Shown here one piece after another: positions 37,227-45,104 of a DNA stretch of 64,000 nt; the first letter of the stretch is position 1; every line of letters begins with the position of its first letter. The notes below the pieces were generated by a model that was not told where the DNA came from, ran no database searches, and saw only the letters and a program-made list of their open reading frames with translations. This stretch comes from Mycobacterium sp. SMC-8 (lineage in GTDB: Bacteria > Actinomycetota > Actinomycetes > Mycobacteriales > Mycobacteriaceae), in contig NZ_CP079865.1 of the NCBI RefSeq assembly GCF_025263565.1, positions 2,232,001 to 2,296,000 of the forward strand, in the 5' to 3' direction. The translations under genes were made by a program, and so were the position numbers.

Positions 37227-37710
37227 CGTGGAGATCCCGAAGCGGGCACTGGTGACCGAGGCCGCGGCCGAACTGCTGCGCACACTGCAGCAGCGGCACG
37301 GCGCGTTGATGTTCCACCAGTCGGGCGGGTGCTGCGACGGGTCGTCGCCGATGTGCTATCCCGCCGGGGAGTTCCTGGTCGGCGACCGCGACGTGCTGTT
37401 GGCGGTGCTCGATGTCGGCGAGGACGGGGTGCCGGTGTGGATCTCGGGTCCGCAGTTCGACGCGTGGAAGCACACCCAGCTGGTGATCGACGTGGTGCCC
37501 GGGCGCGGCGGCGGCTTCAGCCTGGAATCCCCCGAGGGCAAGCGATTCCTGTCGCGGGGCCGCGCGTTCACCGGCGACGAGAACCGGGCGCTGGAAGGCG
37601 CGCCACCGGTCACCGGGGCCGCCTACGAACGCGGGGAACGGCCCGCGACGAGCGGCACGCACGTCGTCGCCGAAGCGGTCGACGCCTGCGCGCTCCCCGT
37701 CGCGGAATAG
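37219..37710 (+). CDS. DUF779 protein
   Basis: A 163-residue DUF779 protein with the family hallmarks FHQSGGCCDGSSPMCYPAGEF (one Cys pair plus a third Cys) and ISGPQFDAWKHTQLVIDVVPGRGGGFSLE. The clustered cysteines suggest metal or redox binding. The family is usually encoded next to aldehyde dehydrogenases used for short-chain alcohols and aldehydes; in M. tuberculosis Rv0459 follows an ALDH (from memory). Here its partners are instead alcohol-type dehydrogenases. Function unsettled. The C-terminal ~30 residues are variable. The start ATG overlaps the regulator by 8 bp, so they are co-translated. Confidence 0.88.
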   Translation: MADVEIPKRALVTEAAAELLRTLQQRHGALMFHQSGGCCDGSSPMCYPAGEFLVGDRDVLLAVLDVGEDGVPVWISGPQFDAWKHTQLVIDVVPGRGGGFSLESPEGKRFLSRGRAFTGDENRALEGAPPVTGAAYERGERPATSGTHVVAEAVDACALPVAE

Positions 37711-37800
37711 CATTCCTGGCGGTCAAACCGGCCCGGGTCGCGACCAGGAACGCGCTTCCGCGTTCGGGCGCGCCGCCCGGGTTCGGGCCCGCCGCGGCGT

Positions 37801-37806
37801 TATCGT
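37801..37806 (+). promoter_or_regulatory. Leaderless promoter -10 (TATCGT)
   Basis: TATCGT is followed by 7 nt and GTG 37814, the first gene of a two-gene membrane-protein unit. Confidence 0.5.
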
Positions 37807-37813
37807 CGACATC

Positions 37814-38092
37814 GTGATCCCGCTGCCCCGAGCATCGGTATTGGCCGGAGTGATGATCATCGGCGTCGCTCTCGGCATGATGGCCGCGCTCGTCGCCGCC
37901 GTCGAGGTCACCGCGACCATCCGTCCCGACATCGCCATCGGCGTGGTGATCGGCGTGCCGAGCGTCATCGGGATGTCGGTGATCCTGCTGTCGGGCAAGC
38001 GGTGGGTCACCGCCCTCGGCGCGATGATCCTGGCCATCGGTCCGGGCTGGTTCGGCGCGCTGACCGCGATCCAGGTGGCTTCCGGTGGCTGA
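37814..38092 (+). CDS. Small membrane protein, unknown
   Basis: A 92-residue protein with three hydrophobic stretches: SVLAGVMIIGVALGMMAALV, AIGVVIGVPSVIGMSVILL and ALGAMILAIGPGWFGALTA. No family recognised. The GTG start is supported by the -10 hexamer 7 nt upstream. The end overlaps the next membrane-protein gene by 8 bp, so the two are a unit. Confidence 0.7.
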   Translation: MIPLPRASVLAGVMIIGVALGMMAALVAAVEVTATIRPDIAIGVVIGVPSVIGMSVILLSGKRWVTALGAMILAIGPGWFGALTAIQVASGG

Positions 38093-38474
38093 GCATCAGG
38101 TCGCCCTCGACGACCCGGCGGACACGGGGGCCATCCCGCCGCCACCCGCGCAGCCTGTCGCGATCCCCCCGGCCGCGCAGTACATGAGCCGGTGGCGCTT
38201 CCTGCTCGTCCTCACCGGCGTGTGGCTCGTCGGCGCCGGGGCCGGCGCCGGACTGTACTTCTGGTGGTTTCACTCGCCGGCCAAGGATGTGCCGGTGTTC
38301 GCGGTGTTGGTGTTCGTGGTGGCCTGCGTCGTCGGCAGTCTGCTGACCGCGATGGTGCAGGAGCGGCCCGGCATCGCCGCGATGGCGCTCGCGATGATGT
38401 CGGCGCCGCTGGCCGCGGCGGCAGGTGCGGCGCTGCTGTACGGCGCGTACGTGTTCGGCTGGATCCCCAGATAG
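38085..38474 (+). CDS. Membrane protein with proline-rich N-terminus
   Basis: A 129-residue protein. Residues 1-34 are polar and proline-rich (TGAIPPPPAQPVAIPPAA); three hydrophobic segments follow (FLLVLTGVWLVGAGAGAGLY, VFAVLVFVVACVVGSLLTA, AMALAMMSAPLAAAAGAALL). No family recognised. It overlaps the previous gene by 8 bp. Its stop is 57 bp before the ABC importer's substrate-binding protein, with an operator-like dyad in between, so it is probably not part of the importer operon. Confidence 0.7.
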   Translation: MAEHQVALDDPADTGAIPPPPAQPVAIPPAAQYMSRWRFLLVLTGVWLVGAGAGAGLYFWWFHSPAKDVPVFAVLVFVVACVVGSLLTAMVQERPGIAAMALAMMSAPLAAAAGAALLYGAYVFGWIPR

Positions 38475-38510
38475 GCAACCGTCCACCCGGGTAGTTGCGC
38501 CGTCATGTAG

Positions 38511-38536
38511 TTCATGTGTTCAGATAGACACATGAA
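38511..38536. promoter_or_regulatory. Dyad covering the start codon of the importer operon
   Basis: TTCATGTGT, 8-nt spacer, ACACATGAA: a perfect 9-bp inverted repeat whose right arm contains ATG 38532. A protein bound here would block the promoter or start; folded as RNA, the stem would hide the start codon. Confidence 0.6.
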
Positions 38537-40106
38537 ATTGCGTCCGGCGCTGGTCTGTGTCATGAGCACGCTTGTCGTCACGGCGTGCGCCGGCGAACCG
38601 GACGAGCAGCAGGCCGAGCAGATCGTGCTCGCCGAGAGCTACGAGCTCGGCGGATACAACCCGGTCAACGGCTACTCCGAGTCCGGGGTCTCACCGATCT
38701 ACGAAGGGCTCTACCGCCCCAGTGCGGACGCCGACAGCACGGTCCCCGGGTTGGCACCGGCGCTGGCCGGTGCGGAACCCGAACCCGCGGGCCCCAACCG
38801 TTGGCGCATACCGTTGCGCCCCGGCGTGACGTTTTCCGACGGCAGCGCGTTCGACGCGGCCGACGTCGTCGCGACCTACGCCGCCGTGCGCGACCCGCAG
38901 GTGGCATCCCAGATATCGACGTCGGTGGCCCCCATCGTGTCGATCACCGCCGACGGTTCGGGCGCCGTCGTCATCGAGATGGACACCGCCGCCGACCCGA
39001 AGCCCTACCTGCTGATCGGCATCCTGCCGTCGGAGAAGGTCGAGGAGACGCCGGCCGCGGACTGGGCGGTCAACACCGCGCCCGTCGGCACGGGGCCATA
39101 CCGGCTGGACAGCTTGCGGCCTGACCAGGCGGTGTTGGTCGCGCGCGACGACTACTGGGGTCGGCCGGCTCAGGTGAAGCGGCTTGTGTACACCTACACC
39201 CCCAACGACAACGCCCGCGCCCAGAGCATGGTCGCAGGCGCGGTGGACGGCACCACCCTGCCGCCGCGGCTGATCGCTTCGATCGACAGCGACGACATCC
39301 AGACCGTAGGTGTGCAGTCCGCGGACTGGCGCGGCGTGGCCCTGCCCGCCGGGAACCCGTTCACCGCGGACGTGCGCGCCCGGTTCGCGATGAATCTCGG
39401 TGTCGACCGCGCGGCGATGGTGCGTGACGTGTTGGTGGGCTACGGGCGTCCCGCGAGTACCCCGGTGGCGCCGGCGTACGGCGACGCCTACAACCCCGAC
39501 GCGCAATACGCATTCGATCCCGAGGGCGCCAAAGCCGTTCTCGACGAAGCCGGTTGGCGCCCCGGGGCGGGGCAGATCCGCGAAAAAGACGGAGCGAGAG
39601 CATCTTTCGAACTGCTGTACAACGCGCAGGACACCTTGCGGCGCGACCTCTCCGTCGCGTATGCGGCCGCGATGAAACCGCTCGGGGTCGACGTCAGACC
39701 CCGCGGCACCAGCTGGGACGAGATCGACACCCGCTTCGGTGACTCGGCGGTGCTGCTCGGCGGTGGCGCGACGCCGTACAGCATCGATGCTCAGGTCTAC
39801 GACACCTTGCACACCCGGGTGCCCGACTCGTCGCCGTACTCGAACCCCGGCAACTTCACCGCACCGGGCCTGGACAGGATGCTCGAAGAGGCGAGCCGAT
39901 CGGCCCCCGGCCCCGCGAAAGACCGCCTCTATCGCGACATTCAGTCGAGCTACGCGGCTCAGCCGTCGCAGGTGTTTCTGGTCTTCCTCGATCACGCTTA
40001 CGCCTATCGGGACCGGGGCTGGAACCAGACGGCGCCGATCATGGAGCCGCACTCGCACGGGGTGTCCTGGGGTCCGTGGTGGAATATCGCCGCGTGGACG
40101 CGATAG
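38532..40106 (+). CDS. ABC importer substrate-binding lipoprotein (SBP family 5)
   Basis: A 524-residue solute-binding lipoprotein of the peptide/nickel/opine family. A short signal peptide (LRPALVCVMSTLVVTAC) ends in lipobox VTAC. The mature protein has the family-5 segments GLYRPSADADSTVPGLAPAL, WRIPLRPGVTFSDGSAFDAADVVATY, GTGPYRLDSLRP, YTYTPNDNARAQSMVAGAVD and RFAMNLGVDRAAMVRDVLVG. It delivers ligand to the two permeases downstream. The ligand (oligopeptide, dipeptide or metal chelate) is undecided. It heads a tight five-gene operon SBP-permease-permease-ATPase-ATPase, overlapping the first permease. Confidence 0.9.
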   Translation: MKLRPALVCVMSTLVVTACAGEPDEQQAEQIVLAESYELGGYNPVNGYSESGVSPIYEGLYRPSADADSTVPGLAPALAGAEPEPAGPNRWRIPLRPGVTFSDGSAFDAADVVATYAAVRDPQVASQISTSVAPIVSITADGSGAVVIEMDTAADPKPYLLIGILPSEKVEETPAADWAVNTAPVGTGPYRLDSLRPDQAVLVARDDYWGRPAQVKRLVYTYTPNDNARAQSMVAGAVDGTTLPPRLIASIDSDDIQTVGVQSADWRGVALPAGNPFTADVRARFAMNLGVDRAAMVRDVLVGYGRPASTPVAPAYGDAYNPDAQYAFDPEGAKAVLDEAGWRPGAGQIREKDGARASFELLYNAQDTLRRDLSVAYAAAMKPLGVDVRPRGTSWDEIDTRFGDSAVLLGGGATPYSIDAQVYDTLHTRVPDSSPYSNPGNFTAPGLDRMLEEASRSAPGPAKDRLYRDIQSSYAAQPSQVFLVFLDHAYAYRDRGWNQTAPIMEPHSHGVSWGPWWNIAAWTR

Positions 40107-41161
40107 GTAGCCGTGGCGTGGACGCGCTGACCTCGGCAGCGGTTTCCGAAGCCGCCGAACAATACCCGGCGGGACGGCCCGTCCGGCGGTCGCGTGCGGC
40201 CGTCCGGTTGCTCGCGGTCCGAACCGCGATCGCGGTCCCGCTGACGCTGACCATCTCGGCGGCGATCTTCGCCGTCGCGTCCCTGTCCCCGTTCGACCCG
40301 CTGGCCGCCTACCTCGGCGGCAACTACCAGTTCGCCACCGAGGCTCAACGCGACGCCATGCGCGCGGCCTATGCCACCGACCAGCCCTGGTACCAGGCCT
40401 GGTTGCAGTGGCTCGGCGGTCTGGTCCGCGGTGAGCTGGGGTGGTCGTCGACGCAGTCCCAGCCGGTGGCCACCGTGTTGGCCGAGCGTCTGCCGTTCAC
40501 GCTCACATTGTCCGGTGCAGCGCTGCTGAGCGCGACGGCGGTGGCTCTCGCGCTGGGTTGCGTGGCCGGCATGCGCCGCGGCGGGTTGATCGACCGAGCC
40601 GTCACCGGGGTTTCGGTGACGTTCGCGGCCGTGCCGCCGTTCGTGGTGTCGCTGGCTCTCGTGGTGGTCGTGGCAGTGGGTCTGCGCTGGCTGCCGGCCG
40701 CCGGAGCTGCTGCACCGGGCGCCGACTACACGGTGGAAGGCATTGTGCGCCATGGCATCCTGCCCTGGGTCGCACTCACGGTGGCGATGATCCCGTGGCT
40801 GCTGTTGACCACCCGTGCTGCGGTGGCGGCGAGCGCCGACTCCGACGCGGTGCGCGGCGCCCGGTCACGCGGTGTGCACGGGTGGGCGCTGCTGCGCGGG
40901 CATATCGCCCCCGTCTCGGTGCTTCCCACCCTCGCGTTGTTGGGCACCCGGCTTCCGGAGCTCATCGCGGGCGCGGCGATCGTGGAGACCGTTTTCGGCT
41001 GGCCGGGCATGGCCGCTGTGCTGGTGGATTCTGCTGCAGCGCTGGACTTTCCGCTGCTCGCTGCGTTGACGGTTGCCGCCGCGGTGGCGGTGCTGGCGGG
41101 ATCGGCTCTCTCGGATGCGGCTGCGGTCGCGATCGACCCGCGGATCAGGATGGCCGCATGA
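40076..41161 (+). CDS. ABC importer permease 1 (DppB/OppB-like)
   Basis: A 361-residue permease with about six helices. The first (AIAVPLTLTISAAIFAVASL) is followed by the family's extracytoplasmic segment with YATDQPWYQAWLQWLGGLVRG. The EAA-like loop is RGARSRGVHGWALLRGHIAP, which contacts the ATPases, followed by LPTLALLGTRLPELIAGAAIVETVFGWPGM. The start is uncertain: GTG 40076 overlaps the binding protein by 31 bp; GTG 40094 and GTG 40118 are also in frame. Confidence 0.87.
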   Translation: MVEYRRVDAIGSRGVDALTSAAVSEAAEQYPAGRPVRRSRAAVRLLAVRTAIAVPLTLTISAAIFAVASLSPFDPLAAYLGGNYQFATEAQRDAMRAAYATDQPWYQAWLQWLGGLVRGELGWSSTQSQPVATVLAERLPFTLTLSGAALLSATAVALALGCVAGMRRGGLIDRAVTGVSVTFAAVPPFVVSLALVVVVAVGLRWLPAAGAAAPGADYTVEGIVRHGILPWVALTVAMIPWLLLTTRAAVAASADSDAVRGARSRGVHGWALLRGHIAPVSVLPTLALLGTRLPELIAGAAIVETVFGWPGMAAVLVDSAAALDFPLLAALTVAAAVAVLAGSALSDAAAVAIDPRIRMAA

Positions 41162-41958
41162 AGAGGGACGCGCCCTGGATCGTGCTGGGCGTCATCGTCG
41201 TCGTCGCGGTGGGGATCCCGCTGGCCGCCGGCGACCAGGTGGCGGACTTCTCCGCCGCGTTGCAGTCACCGAGCGCCGAACATCCTGCCGGCACCGATCA
41301 TTCGGGCTATGACCTGCTGACGAGAACGGCCGAAGGCCTGCAGATGTCCCTGCTGATCGCCGCGGTGTGCGCGGTTGCGGCCACCGTCCTCGGGCTGGCC
41401 ATCGGTGTCTGCGCGGCGCTGGTCGGCGGGTGGCTCGACGCGGTGGTGATGCGACTGGTCGACGGCGTCAACGCGCTGCCCCACCTGGTGGTGGGGATCG
41501 TCATCGCCGCGATGTGGCGGGGCGCCCCGCTGGCGATCATCGCCTCGATCGCGTTGACGCACTGGCCGGCTGTGGCCCGGGTGGTGCGTGCCGAACTGCT
41601 CGCGGTCGCCGAGGCGGGTTGGGTACAGACCTCCCGGCTGGCCGGCGCCTCGCGATGGTTCGTCGCGCGCAGTCACTTGGTGCCGGCGGTGTTGGCGCAG
41701 GCACTGGTCGCGATGGTCGTGCTGCTGCCGCACGCGGTGTGGCACGAATCGACGCTGTCGTTCCTCGGGGTCGGGTTGTCGCCGGACCGCGCCAGCCTCG
41801 GCACACTGCTCAGCGAAGCCCGTGGCGCCGTACTCACCGGTGCGTGGTGGACTTTGGCGGTGCCGGCGGTGGCACTCATCGCGTCCGCGTTGACCTTCGC
41901 CGCGGCAGGCGCATCCGTGCGCGAGCGACACCGCGCACCGGCGGGCCGGGTCTGGTGA
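41158..41958 (+). CDS. ABC importer permease 2 (DppC/OppC-like)
   Basis: A 266-residue partner permease with helices at the N-terminus (WIVLGVIVVVAVGIPLAAG) and MSLLIAAVCAVAATVLGLAIG. HPAGTDHSGYDLLTRTAEGL is the typical DppC segment (G-TD-GrDvlsR). The coupling loop is VQTSRLAGASRWFVARSHLVP, and HESTLSFLGVGLSPDRASLG follows. ATG overlaps permease 1 by 4 bp and its stop overlaps the next start by 4 bp. Confidence 0.88.
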   Translation: MKRDAPWIVLGVIVVVAVGIPLAAGDQVADFSAALQSPSAEHPAGTDHSGYDLLTRTAEGLQMSLLIAAVCAVAATVLGLAIGVCAALVGGWLDAVVMRLVDGVNALPHLVVGIVIAAMWRGAPLAIIASIALTHWPAVARVVRAELLAVAEAGWVQTSRLAGASRWFVARSHLVPAVLAQALVAMVVLLPHAVWHESTLSFLGVGLSPDRASLGTLLSEARGAVLTGAWWTLAVPAVALIASALTFAAAGASVRERHRAPAGRVW

Positions 41959-42797
41959 CCGGCGCGCGGCTGGCCGGTCTGACGGTGGATATCGCGCTGC
42001 GACGCGGACGCCGCCCGGACACCGTCAACGTCCTCGACGACGTGAACCTGGAGGTCCCGGCGGGACAAGTCACGGCCCTGATCGGTGAATCCGGTTGCGG
42101 CAAGTCACTTGTCGTGGCTGCCCTGTCCGGTCTGCTGCCACCGGGATCCCGGGCCCGCGGCCTCGTGCACATCGGCGACCGCGAACTGCGTCCCGACGAC
42201 GAACGGTCCTGGCGCGCGTTGCGGGGTCGGCATGTCGGGGTGGTACCCCAGTCAGCGGCGACGTCGTTCACCCCGGTGCGCACCGTCGGTTCCCAGCTCG
42301 CCGAGATCAGCGCACGGCTGGGTGTCAGCGGACGCGAAGAGCAAATCGGCGACCGCGGACGCGAGGAGCAAATCGGTGTCCGCGGACGCGAGGAGCAAAT
42401 GGGCGTCAGCACCCCGGAGCAGTTGTGCGCGGCCGTTGCGCTGCCGGCCGGGGTGGTGCACCGGTACCCGCACGAACTGTCCGGCGGCATGGCTGCGCGG
42501 GTCGCGATCGCCGCGGCACTGGCAGGCCGTCCCGCACTGCTGCTCGCCGACGAACCCACCTCGGCGCTCGACCCCGAGAATGCCGCACTGGTCTGGCGGC
42601 TGCTCGGCACCGCGGCCGCCGACGGCGCGGCGGTGCTGGTGGTCACCCACGACATGCCGTCGCTGCTGCGCGCCGAGGTTTGCGACGACGTCGCGGTGAT
42701 GACCCGCGGCACCGTGCGGTCCCGGCAACCGCTGGCCGACGCGCTCGCCGACCCCGACCCCTATTTGCGAGCGCTGCTCGGGACGGTGCCGGTGTGA
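41955..42797 (+). CDS. ABC importer ATPase 1 (DppD-like) with internal 9-residue repeats
   Basis: A 280-residue ABC ATPase: Walker A GESGCGKSLVVAAL, Q-loop VPQSAATSF, signature LSGGMAARVAIAAAL, Walker B LLLADEPTSALD and H-loop VVTHDMPSL. Between Q-loop and signature, in the helical domain that contacts the permeases, three tandem copies of a nonapeptide occur (GREEQIGDR, GREEQIGVR, GREEQMGVS), encoded by 27-bp DNA repeats at 42330-42410. This is not a feature of the family. The GTG start and both ends overlap neighbours by 4 bp. Confidence 0.9.
   Translation: MTGARLAGLTVDIALRRGRRPDTVNVLDDVNLEVPAGQVTALIGESGCGKSLVVAALSGLLPPGSRARGLVHIGDRELRPDDERSWRALRGRHVGVVPQSAATSFTPVRTVGSQLAEISARLGVSGREEQIGDRGREEQIGVRGREEQMGVSTPEQLCAAVALPAGVVHRYPHELSGGMAARVAIAAALAGRPALLLADEPTSALDPENAALVWRLLGTAAADGAAVLVVTHDMPSLLRAEVCDDVAVMTRGTVRSRQPLADALADPDPYLRALLGTVPV
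42330..42410 (+). repeat. Three in-frame 27-bp tandem repeats inside ATPase gene
   Basis: Units at 42330-42356, 42357-42383 and 42384-42410, each starting GGACGCGA(A/G)GAGCAAAT. Units differ at only a few positions. The repeat adds 27 residues of charged helix to the ATPase and could vary in copy number between strains. Confidence 0.9.
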
Positions 42798-43411
42798 GCG
42801 GGATCGAGGCGCGCGGCCTCACGGTGTCCTTCCGCGGCGCGCCGGTGTTCGAGGGTGTGGACCTGGACGCGCCGGCCGGGGCGGTCACCGGTGTCACCGG
42901 CACCTCGGGCAGCGGTAAGACGACGCTTCTGCGGGTACTGGCCGGGCTGCACCCCGCCGACGCGGGCGAGGTCCGCTACGACGGCGCGCCCGCACCGGCG
43001 AAGGGGTCGGTCGCGCTGCTGGCCCAGCATCCCCGTCTGGTGTGCAACCCGCGCTGGACGCTGGCCCGGGTCCTCGCCGAACCCGCCGTGATCCGCGGAC
43101 AGCGGCCCGCCGTCGACGAGGTGGCCCGCCGCGTCGGACTCGATCCTGAACTGCTGGACCGCTACCCGGGCCAGGTCAGCGACGGCCAGCTGCAGCGGGC
43201 CTGTCTCGGCCGGGTCCTCACCCAGCGAGCCCGCTTCCTGCTGTGCGACGAGCCGACCGCGATGCTGGACCCGATCGCCACCGGGTCGGTGGTGTCGCTG
43301 CTGGGCGAGTTCGCCGCCGACGGCGCCGCGGTTGTGCTCGTCAGCCACGACCCCGCGTTGGTCGACGCCCTGGCGGCGCACGCACTCGCCTTGCCGCGCC
43401 CATTAGGGTGA
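42794..43411 (+). CDS. ABC importer ATPase 2 (DppF-like), short
   Basis: A 205-residue ATPase completing the importer: Walker [19 protein letters not shown]-loop [15 protein letters not shown], signature [15 protein letters not shown] (SDGQ replacing SGGQ), Walker [14 protein letters not shown] and H-loop LVSHDPAL. It lacks the C-terminal oligopeptide-transporter extension of typical DppF/OppF, hence the short length. The GTG start overlaps ATPase 1 by 4 bp. The last codons overlap the -10 of lpdC. Confidence 0.87.
   Translation: MSGIEARGLTVSFRGAPVFEGVDLDAPAGAVTGVTGTSGSGKTTLLRVLAGLHPADAGEVRYDGAPAPAKGSVALLAQHPRLVCNPRWTLARVLAEPAVIRGQRPAVDEVARRVGLDPELLDRYPGQVSDGQLQRACLGRVLTQRARFLLCDEPTAMLDPIATGSVVSLLGEFAADGAAVVLVSHDPALVDALAAHALALPRPLG
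43404..43409 (+). promoter_or_regulatory. Leaderless promoter -10 (TAGGGT) for lpdC
   Basis: TAGGGT is followed by 7 nt and GTG 43417. The hexamer lies in the last codons of the ABC ATPase gene. Confidence 0.6.
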
Positions 43412-43416
43412 GAACC

Positions 43417-44811
43417 GTGACCCACTATGACGTCGTTGTTCTCGGAGCCGGTCCCGGCGGGTACGTCGCGGCCATTCGTGCCGCCCAGCTCGGGCTGAGC
43501 ACCGCCATCATCGAACCCAAGTACTGGGGCGGCGTGTGCCTCAACGTCGGGTGCATCCCGTCAAAGGCGCTGCTGCGCAACGCCGAACTGGCCCACATCT
43601 TCACCAAGGAAGCCAAGACTTTCGGCATCAGCGGCGAGGCCACCTTCGACTACGGCGCGGCGTTCGACCGCAGCCGCAAGGTCGCCGACGGCCGCGTGGC
43701 CGGCGTGCACTTCCTGATGAAGAAGAACAAGATCACCGAGATCCACGGGTACGGCAAGTTCACCGGACCCAACAGCATCGAGGTCGACCTGAACGAGGGC
43801 GGCACCGAGAGCGTCGAGTTCGACAACGCGATCATCGCGACCGGCTCGAGCACCCGCCTGGTGCCCGGCACCTCGCTGTCGGAGAACGTGGTCACCTACG
43901 AGAACCAGATCATGTCGCGCGAGCTGCCCGGCTCGATCATCATCGCCGGCGCCGGAGCCATCGGCATGGAGTTCGCCTACGTGCTGAAGAACTACGGCGT
44001 CGATGTCACGATCGTCGAGTTCCTGCCGCGCGCGCTGCCCAACGAGGACGCCGAGGTCTCCAAAGAGATCGAGAAGCAGTACAAGAAGCTTGGCGTGAAG
44101 ATCCTGACCGGCACCAAGGTCGAGTCCATTGAGGACGAGGGCGGCCAGGTCACCGTCAAGGTGAGCAAGAACGACAAGTCCGACGAGCTCAAGGCCGACA
44201 AGGTGCTGCAGGCCATCGGCTTCGCGCCGAATGTCGAGGGCTTCGGCCTGGACAAGGCCGGCGTCGAGCTGACCGACCGCAAGGCCATCGGCATCGACGA
44301 CTACATGCGCACCAACGTGCCGCATATCTATGCGATTGGCGATGTCACCGGCAAGTTGCAGCTCGCCCACGTCGCGGAGGCGATGGGTGTGGTCGCCGCC
44401 GAGACCATCGCCGGCGCCGACACGCTGGCGCTGGGCGACTACCGCATGCTGCCGCGCGCGACGTTCTGCCAGCCTCAGGTGGCTTCCTTCGGCCTGACCG
44501 AGCAGCAGGCCAAGGACGAGGGCTACGACGTGGTCGTCGCGAAGTTCCCGTTCACCGCCAACGGCAAGGCCCACGGCCTCGGTGATCCGACCGGCTTCGT
44601 CAAGCTCGTCGCGGACAAGAAGTACGGCGAACTGCTGGGCGGCCACCTGATCGGTCACGACGTCTCCGAGCTTCTGCCCGAGCTGACCCTGGCGCAGAAG
44701 TGGGACCTGACCGCCAACGAACTCGCTCGCAACGTGCACACCCACCCGACGATGTCGGAAGCGATGCAAGAGTGCTTCCACGGTCTGGTCGGCCACATGA
44801 TCAACTTCTAA
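43417..44811 (+). CDS. lpdC: Dihydrolipoamide dehydrogenase (E3)
   Basis: Reoxidises dihydrolipoyl groups of pyruvate and other 2-oxo-acid dehydrogenase complexes; in mycobacteria it also serves the peroxynitrite reductase/peroxidase system with AhpC, AhpD and DlaT. The product is 464 residues, the same length as M. tuberculosis LpdC (Rv0462). FAD site [19 protein letters not shown], redox disulfide [18 protein letters not shown] site [20 protein letters not shown], and the C-terminal active-site base in [16 protein letters not shown] are all present. The GTG start is supported by the leaderless -10. An Rv0463-like membrane gene follows without a gap. Confidence 0.97.
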   Translation: MTHYDVVVLGAGPGGYVAAIRAAQLGLSTAIIEPKYWGGVCLNVGCIPSKALLRNAELAHIFTKEAKTFGISGEATFDYGAAFDRSRKVADGRVAGVHFLMKKNKITEIHGYGKFTGPNSIEVDLNEGGTESVEFDNAIIATGSSTRLVPGTSLSENVVTYENQIMSRELPGSIIIAGAGAIGMEFAYVLKNYGVDVTIVEFLPRALPNEDAEVSKEIEKQYKKLGVKILTGTKVESIEDEGGQVTVKVSKNDKSDELKADKVLQAIGFAPNVEGFGLDKAGVELTDRKAIGIDDYMRTNVPHIYAIGDVTGKLQLAHVAEAMGVVAAETIAGADTLALGDYRMLPRATFCQPQVASFGLTEQQAKDEGYDVVVAKFPFTANGKAHGLGDPTGFVKLVADKKYGELLGGHLIGHDVSELLPELTLAQKWDLTANELARNVHTHPTMSEAMQECFHGLVGHMINF

Positions 44812-45090
44812 TTGAGAGCCATCTGGGTTGCCGGTGTCGGCGGATTGATCCTGGGTCACATCCTGTGGCTGGCGGGGATCTCCGCGGCCATCTCGTCGTC
44901 GAACGTGCCCACCTGGGTGCTGGTCGTCGCTGCTGCGTCGCTGGGCATCGGGCTGATCTCGGCGCTGCTGGCCCGGCGGGCATGGCGGCGTAAGGACCGG
45001 CGGTCCGAGATCTGGGCCGCGTTTCTGTGGGGTCTTCCGGTTTCTCCGGTGTTGCTGTCGCTGATTGTGCTTGGTGTGACCTACCTCTAG
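44812..45090 (+). CDS. Rv0463-like small membrane protein
   Basis: A 92-residue membrane protein with three hydrophobic stretches: WVAGVGGLILGHILWLAGIS, WVLVVAAASLGIGLISALLA and FLWGLPVSPVLLSLIVLGVT, linked by a basic loop RRAWRRKDRRS. The start is TTG 44812, directly after the lpdC stop, indicating coupling. Position and type match M. tuberculosis Rv0463. Function unknown. Confidence 0.78.
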   Translation: MRAIWVAGVGGLILGHILWLAGISAAISSSNVPTWVLVVAAASLGIGLISALLARRAWRRKDRRSEIWAAFLWGLPVSPVLLSLIVLGVTYL

Positions 45091-45104
45091 GCCACAATGG
45101 TCCG

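Noticed and set aside
42330..42410. Possible CRISPR-like array
   Set aside because: The 27-bp units are directly adjoining with no spacers, are in frame and translate into repeated peptides inside an ATPase.
43561..44859. 432-codon minus-strand frame opposite lpdC
   Set aside because: Same antisense artefact; LpdC is complete and of exact family length on the plus strand.
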